Assembly (NCBI GenBank): GCA_051530055.1
Contig: CM121342.1
Location: 5,270,001 to 5,334,000 of the forward strand
DNA: 64,000 nucleotides
Source: Neoechinorhynchus agilis
Taxonomy: Eukaryota; Acanthocephala
Reading direction: 5' to 3'
Shown here: positions 59,210 to 64,000 of the stretch, in pieces
Numbering within the stretch: position 1 is the first letter of the stretch
Layout: every line of letters starts with the position of its first letter
Position numbers and translations under genes: made by a program
Notes under the pieces: model-generated
The model's input: only the letters and a program-made list of their open reading frames with translations
What the model was told of the DNA's origin: nothing
The model's database searches: none

Positions 59210-59290
59210 AAAAATGTCGATGTGTGAGAGAGGAAGTACCAGGACTTATTGTTTAGAAGTCTTCACCGCTCGCGGTAAATAACGTTTTTT
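59210..59290. repeat. Fragment of the TTGTTTAGAAGTC foldback family
   Basis: AAAATGTCGATGTGTGAG is followed about 20 bp later by TTATTGTTTAGAAGTCTTCA and CGCGGTAAAT. Same order and spacing as the copies at 18607 and 22867-22985. Confidence 0.7.
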
Positions 59291-59499
59291 CAACTAAAAA
59301 CCCATCCGACGAGGTTCCAAATGTTTTTAATCGAATTTTTTGTGCCCGGTGAAGACTTTAAGCAAAAATGCCGTGCACTTCAATTTCTTACACATTTTCT
59401 ATTGTGAAATCAACTATTTAAGGAAGCGATTATAGAAGAAAAGGAGTTGCAACGATGAAGGTATAGCTTTTGAAACGAACAATAACATCGTTCCTTAGA

Positions 59500-59560
59500 T
59501 AAAAATGTGGTGATCATAATCTGTCCCAGAGTCCCGAAAGGACTTTCTCTTGATCGATTT
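59500..59560. repeat. Half-copy of the TGTGGTGATCATAAT family
   Basis: AATGTGGTGATCATAATCTG followed by GTCCCGAAAGGACTTTCTCT matches the right edge of the element at 26332-26475 and its flank. Confidence 0.55.
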
Positions 59561-59736
59561 TATAGAATTCAGCGAAAACCTCATCGTAGAACTTAGTAAA
59601 ATGTTCATTTGGATGAAAAATTATTGTTTCAGAGCAAACGCTTCATTTTCAAATTTTAGTTTTCGGCAAACATTTCAAAAACGTACGCGACGACATTAGA
59701 TTATTTTATAATTGATGTTTTATTCGAGACACAAAG

Positions 59737-62700
59737 TTATTGATAAATCTTATTGAGCAAAACATTAATATTGTGAAATCGTGTGGCCTTACCGTTTCCT
59801 CGGTGTTCCTTGGACAATGATTTACATAAATGAGAGAATGCAACGTCTGCGCATCTTAAATCAGTGGATCGATGCAGTTTGTCTGGTCTCAATTTGGAAC
59901 TGGCTAAAAGACCGATAAACTCACCAAACGCTCTATGTTCAGTCTCAAGCAAGTCCTTGAGCCGAGATTCCTTCTTAGGTTCATCGAAAGCGAACGATAA
60001 TCCTTCAATATTAAGAGGACATTCTCATCTCGTAAAGTGCTTCCCGTACAAGAAACGAGTATATCCTCTTCATTAATCGCATGACAACGTATCGATCGCA
60101 TTCTTACATTCTCTTTATTAAGAGCAGCATTTGCGCTGACCAATGAGCGAATTTCAGCCAAAATTGTACTTCGCGAAACATCTTGCAAATCACTCGGAGA
60201 TCCATAAGCTAAAGCTCCACTTACATGGCTCAACTGGCGTTTCGTCATCAGTTTTCTTCTCAAATCACCCGTCTCACGCTCAAGAGAGCTCAGCTTCGCA
60301 TTGTACTGTCGCTTCATACTATCTATTTGGCTCTCTAATTTCTTACACTTCGAAATTTCATTCGATAAACGTTCTTTGATATCTATTAAATCCTCATCGG
60401 CTCTTGATGAAATATTCTTAATTTTTGCGTCGAAATATGCGACCTTAGATTTCTCTTGTTGAAGCAATTCGTCTTTTTCGGCAATCATTTCCTCCAACTT
60501 CGATATCTCCAAGGACTTTTGATACAACAATGGCCGCATCTCGAACGCTTCGTCTACTTTACTTAACCAGGTTTTTGTGATTTGTCCGACTGAACGCAAC
60601 GCTAGATCGCCAGTAGTGTCCGCTAGTTGGAACCCATTGGTGATTAGATCATTTAGAAAGTCACTATGACCCTTCAGAACATTGCTAATGCTTGAAAGGC
60701 TCAATAGATAAATTCCGAACCGTTCGTCCGTAAAAATAGAATCCGATTGGACGCATAGACTTCTTACAACGCAACACATGTCAAAGACTACAGCGAGTCC
60801 TTTGATTTGCTCACTCATATTTAATTTAAGTAATGCTGGAAGTGGTTTTCCTTCTTGGTATGGATGAAAGCAGCCTTCTATTGTAGCAGGTTCAAATGCA
60901 TTAAGTAGAGCCGTGCACCGCCTTAGCTTATCCATGAGTTCAGCCATCATTGGAACAAACTCATTATTAAGCCAATCGAGAGTATCTTCACCGACATTAG
61001 GCGGCCGATGGTCATTGAACACCTCAACGTAGACAACAATGAGACTACTCATGTTCTGCAATATGCACAAGTAGTCGGTGACCTCGTCGTGGCCAATATG
61101 ATCTGAAAAATCACATTTGACTTCTAATGAATTCAGTAGTTTGAACATATCACTTAGATCTACCGAATGCACTAATGCCGATTGAGCATATTTGTCTATA
61201 AGTGATTGGATCTTATAATTAAGACTGTGGACATCTCCTAAATCAGATCATGTTCAATCATCGATTCAAAAGTATTGTTATAAACGAACGAAAAATGTAC
61301 TTTAGAAGAAAAGAAGGATAGAACCCCGTCAAACGAAAAGTTGCTCTATAAAAGACTTTTAAATTGCCCAGCATAAAACAACCTTAAAACCTCGTCAGAA
61401 ATTTGGTCAATCTGCGAGTGAGACAAGGAAAAAAAAGATATGAAGCAAAAACACCAGCGTGAATTCGTGCAGTTTGAATTGAGCACTTGATGAGAACTCC
61501 ATATTTTTCAATAAAAATCAATGCGTGAGCGTTGTGGCCGTTATCGAAAGCAAAACTGACTTAGAGGACAATAAAAATCTGAAAAATGGGCAACAGAAAA
61601 AAAGAGGATTGAACATGACTGAACTTCGACTTCATTTGCCCATAGAGTGACATCGTACATGTTAGCAAGTTGCCTCATTAGATTTCTTGCAATAAGATCG
61701 GCTCTTCCTATTAGGATACTAAGGAAACGTTTGAACACTTCTCTTATTAAATTGAACTCTTCTTCGTTAACATCGACAATCCTTGCCATACGAATGCCAC
61801 TTGAAAGCCATTCTAGAAACCAGTGGGATCGACAAATAACAAGTTCAAGAGAATTTAAAACTCGAAGATACGCCATCTCTTCTTTTGCGTATTTTGTAAG
61901 AAATGTATCGCCTATTAATGCATTAAGACGTTCTTGATGTCTTTTGACTGCATCGTCGTCCATCGTTTGATGAAGAGCAAGTGCACTTCGTGTTTGTGAC
62001 AAAACTAGAGAATTGAGGCTCTTTTGGTCAATCGCTTGAGCTTCCTTGTCGTTCTTCGTCTCAATTTCAAGCACTTTTACCTCGAGATCACGAATTTCTC
62101 GCTCTTTCTGTTTCACTAAAAACCTGAACTTGTTCATGGTTTCCTCCTTGTCGACCAAAGTGTACTTAAGCACTTCCACTTGTCTATCACTAGTCGCTAA
62201 TTTTGCCTTAAAAGTATCCACCTGCTCTTTTAGACGAAGATTCTCCTCGTTAATGGTCTCAGTGATTTCGTTGTCCACTTCACACATCGCATTAAGGTCG
62301 TTTAAAGCGGGAGATACTCGTTAATGGAACACACACCTTCATCATCCCATAAAAAAGGAAGGACTTTAAAGGAAGAGGAAACAGTTTTTCCATTCTTTTC
62401 AACGACGAGAAATTTGTGTTTAAAAAAGGCAAATCAAAGCGTTTTTCATCAAATTGAATCTAACAAAAATATACAACTCACAGCCGAGCGATACGGCTCA
62501 TAGAAAGTGACCAAATACTTTGAACCTAAATCAAAGTTTAATTTCTGATAGAAAAGAGTTAAAGAGCGACATTAAACCAGTACATTTAAAGTATCTCCTG
62601 CCAGAATTGTTCATTTAACTCCGATATTTTGTCTTCTAAATTGAGGTTTCTATCTGTAAGGACTGCAACCATTTTCTCTGCTCCCAGGCAGGCATCTGAC

Positions 62701-63991
62701 TGCTCTTTTAGATCGCGATTAGTTTTCTCAAGATCATCGACTTTCTGACTTAGACTTTCGTTTATCTTCACAGTTGCCTGTAAGTCGCTCTCAAGACCAT
62801 CAACCTTCTTTTTGAACGCTTCCATCTTTCTTCGGTCATCTATAGCATTATTACGGAGCTGCATCAGCGCATCACTCATTCTAACAATCTTTTCTTGTTG
62901 TTCTTCGTATTTTTGGGACATTTCAAGTTCACCATTCGCACCACTGCCCTCTTGGAGTTTATAGACTTCCATTTGTAATTTCACTTCTTCTAATTCGCGC
63001 TCAAGCTCTGCATTCTTGATTTCGGCAATCTCAAGTCGTTCCTCTGCCATCTCCTTATCGACAGTTATACATTCAATCTGCTCTTCGGATGAACTCATTT
63101 CATTTTTATAAGTCTGATACTCAAGCTCAATTCTCTGTCGCTGACTTTCAGTTTGGTTCAATTTATCCGAAAGCTGGGCCAAGTGGTCCTTTGCTTCTTC
63201 TTTATATTTCTGTAGCTGCTCCAACTGAAGCTTTAACCGTTCAAATCCTTTCATCGATTCCTTGTATTCGTTAAGCTTATTTTCAAGCCCGCCCTTGACA
63301 GATTCTAACTCGGCTACCCGTTCACGGAGTGCACGGACGTTTGTTATCTCTTCGGGGGTCGTTTCTTCACCGCCATATTTCGTTTGGTCGTTCGAAGTAG
63401 AATCAGAAGCATCGGAATCATTGATAAGATTTTGGGCTACTGCGGGAGGGTAGAGGCGATCCTCGTCGTCGTCCTCCTCCTCCGTTTTCGGACTCACTTG
63501 AGTTTTTTTCAATGACCGTACTGAAAGCTTCGAAATACGACTATGAGGTTTTAGAGTTCTTTGTGAAGAGATATTGCTCGACTTTTCAGAAATTTGATTA
63601 TATCGATGATTTGAATCGGAATTTATGGACCGGCGGCGGGGGGACCTCTGAACAGCGCTCCAAAAAAGTCTAACAAGGAAAACTAATAATTATTGGGATT
63701 ATATTTTAGTGGTTTTTTTCAACGATGGCGTATGTTCAAAAAACCCAATAAAAATCATCGATTAGGCGAACGAGATCGTTTTACTTGGGATGATTTTACA
63801 AATATGCCATGAAAAGGTTCACATTCAAAGTATTTTGTTCCCCCGACGCTTCCATCATTTCGTCCGAGCGGAACATTAAGAATAACGCCGATCCATTGAC
63901 CGTTTGCGAATTCAGTTTCTCCAATGAATGCAACAACGCCCTGACCTTTATTTCCGACCGTCACCCGGTCGCCAATATTAAATTTATCCAT
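59737..63991 (-). CDS. DCTN1: Dynactin subunit 1 (p150Glued)
   Basis: The largest dynactin subunit; it links dynein to microtubules and cargo. Exons by inspection: 63991-63785, 63647-62607, 62305 to about 61623, about 61242-60089, about 60002-59737. Exon 1 is the CAP-Gly domain (MDKFNIGDRVTVGNKGQGVV, GQWIGVILNVPLGRNDGSVG, FECEPFHGIFVKSSQ). Next is a Ser/Arg-rich basic linker (RSPRRRS) and a long coiled coil starting near VRALRERVAELESVKGG. It includes MVAVLTDRNLNLEDKISELN, which matches p150. Exons 3-4 hold the conserved dynactin domain. The C-terminal exon reads LETEHRAFGEFIGLLASSKL and ends NVLLNKIYQ. The ATG at 63991 lies 9 bp from the window edge, so upstream sequence is not visible. One or two introns are not GT-AG. 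Confidence 0.93.
61243..61622 (-). other. Possible second inverted-repeat intron of DCTN1
   Basis: GATTGAACATGACTGA (61607-61622) pairs with TCAGATCATGTTCAATC (61243-61259): 16 bp with one unpaired base, directly at the two exon edges. A GT-AG alternative exists (GTTCAATCC...TTTAGGAG, giving EVQSY|VHSLN), so this case is weaker than the others. Confidence 0.5.
62306..62606 (-). other. Non-canonical inverted-repeat intron of DCTN1 (between exons 2 and 3)
   Basis: p150 homology places the junction at ELNEQ|LNDLNAM. AGTATCTCCTGCC (62590-62602) pairs with GCGGGAGATACT (62307-62318), 11 of 12. The exon-2 frame reaches a stop at 62586 without a usable GT, and the sequence before exon 3 lacks an in-frame AG acceptor. 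The splice point is ambiguous by about two bases because T's flank both sides. Confidence 0.72.
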
Positions 63992-64000
63992 CAAACAAAA

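Overview
The window looks like nuclear DNA from a compact invertebrate animal genome. Genes are dense on both strands. Most introns are short GT-AG introns of about 35-60 nt, with some longer ones. The gene set is animal: a Src-family tyrosine kinase, dystrobrevin, dynactin p150, cyclin B, farnesyltransferase beta, VAC14 and a P-glycoprotein. Splice-acceptor-like motifs often sit directly before start codons, which would fit spliced-leader trans-splicing. I cannot name the species or phylum from this sequence alone.

Layout. 0-9 kb: a 160-bp tandem repeat, cyclin B behind an RFX-type X-box, farnesyltransferase beta (minus strand) with a duplicated last exon, two or more unrecognised genes, and a 5'-truncated LINE end. 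9-16 kb: an RGS-domain gene with an AKAP-like tail, then a decayed non-LTR retrotransposon whose N-terminal frame contains a 15-bp minisatellite. 15-26 kb: unrecognised genes, a pair of secreted CAP-domain genes, and several foldback (MITE-like) elements. 26-36 kb: an unusual Src-family kinase, CZIB, COX11, and a 102-bp satellite. 36-46 kb: VAC14, which carries a 43-bp satellite of about 2.6 kb inside one intron, and a translin-family gene (TSNAX type). 46-55 kb: a full-length ABCB-type transporter and a large 106/118-bp satellite. 55-64 kb: dystrobrevin and dynactin p150 facing each other, with a foldback element between them.

The most interesting signal is a second kind of intron. In cyclin B, COX11, the ABC transporter and dynactin p150, alignment to the conserved protein family places an intron where no workable GT-AG pair exists. 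In each case the ends carry an inverted repeat of 12-17 bp that would bring the two exons together. The repeat sequence differs at every locus, and two of the introns are flanked by a short TAA/ATAA direct repeat. A fifth, less certain case lies in the same dynactin gene. Ordinary GT-AG introns occur in the same genome, in dynactin even in the same gene. This suggests a structure-defined or transposon-derived intron class coexisting with spliceosomal introns.

A second notable signal is the Src-family kinase. It has lost both the activation-loop tyrosine and the HRD arginine that normally binds the phosphorylated loop, but keeps the myristoylation motif and the C-terminal regulatory tyrosine.
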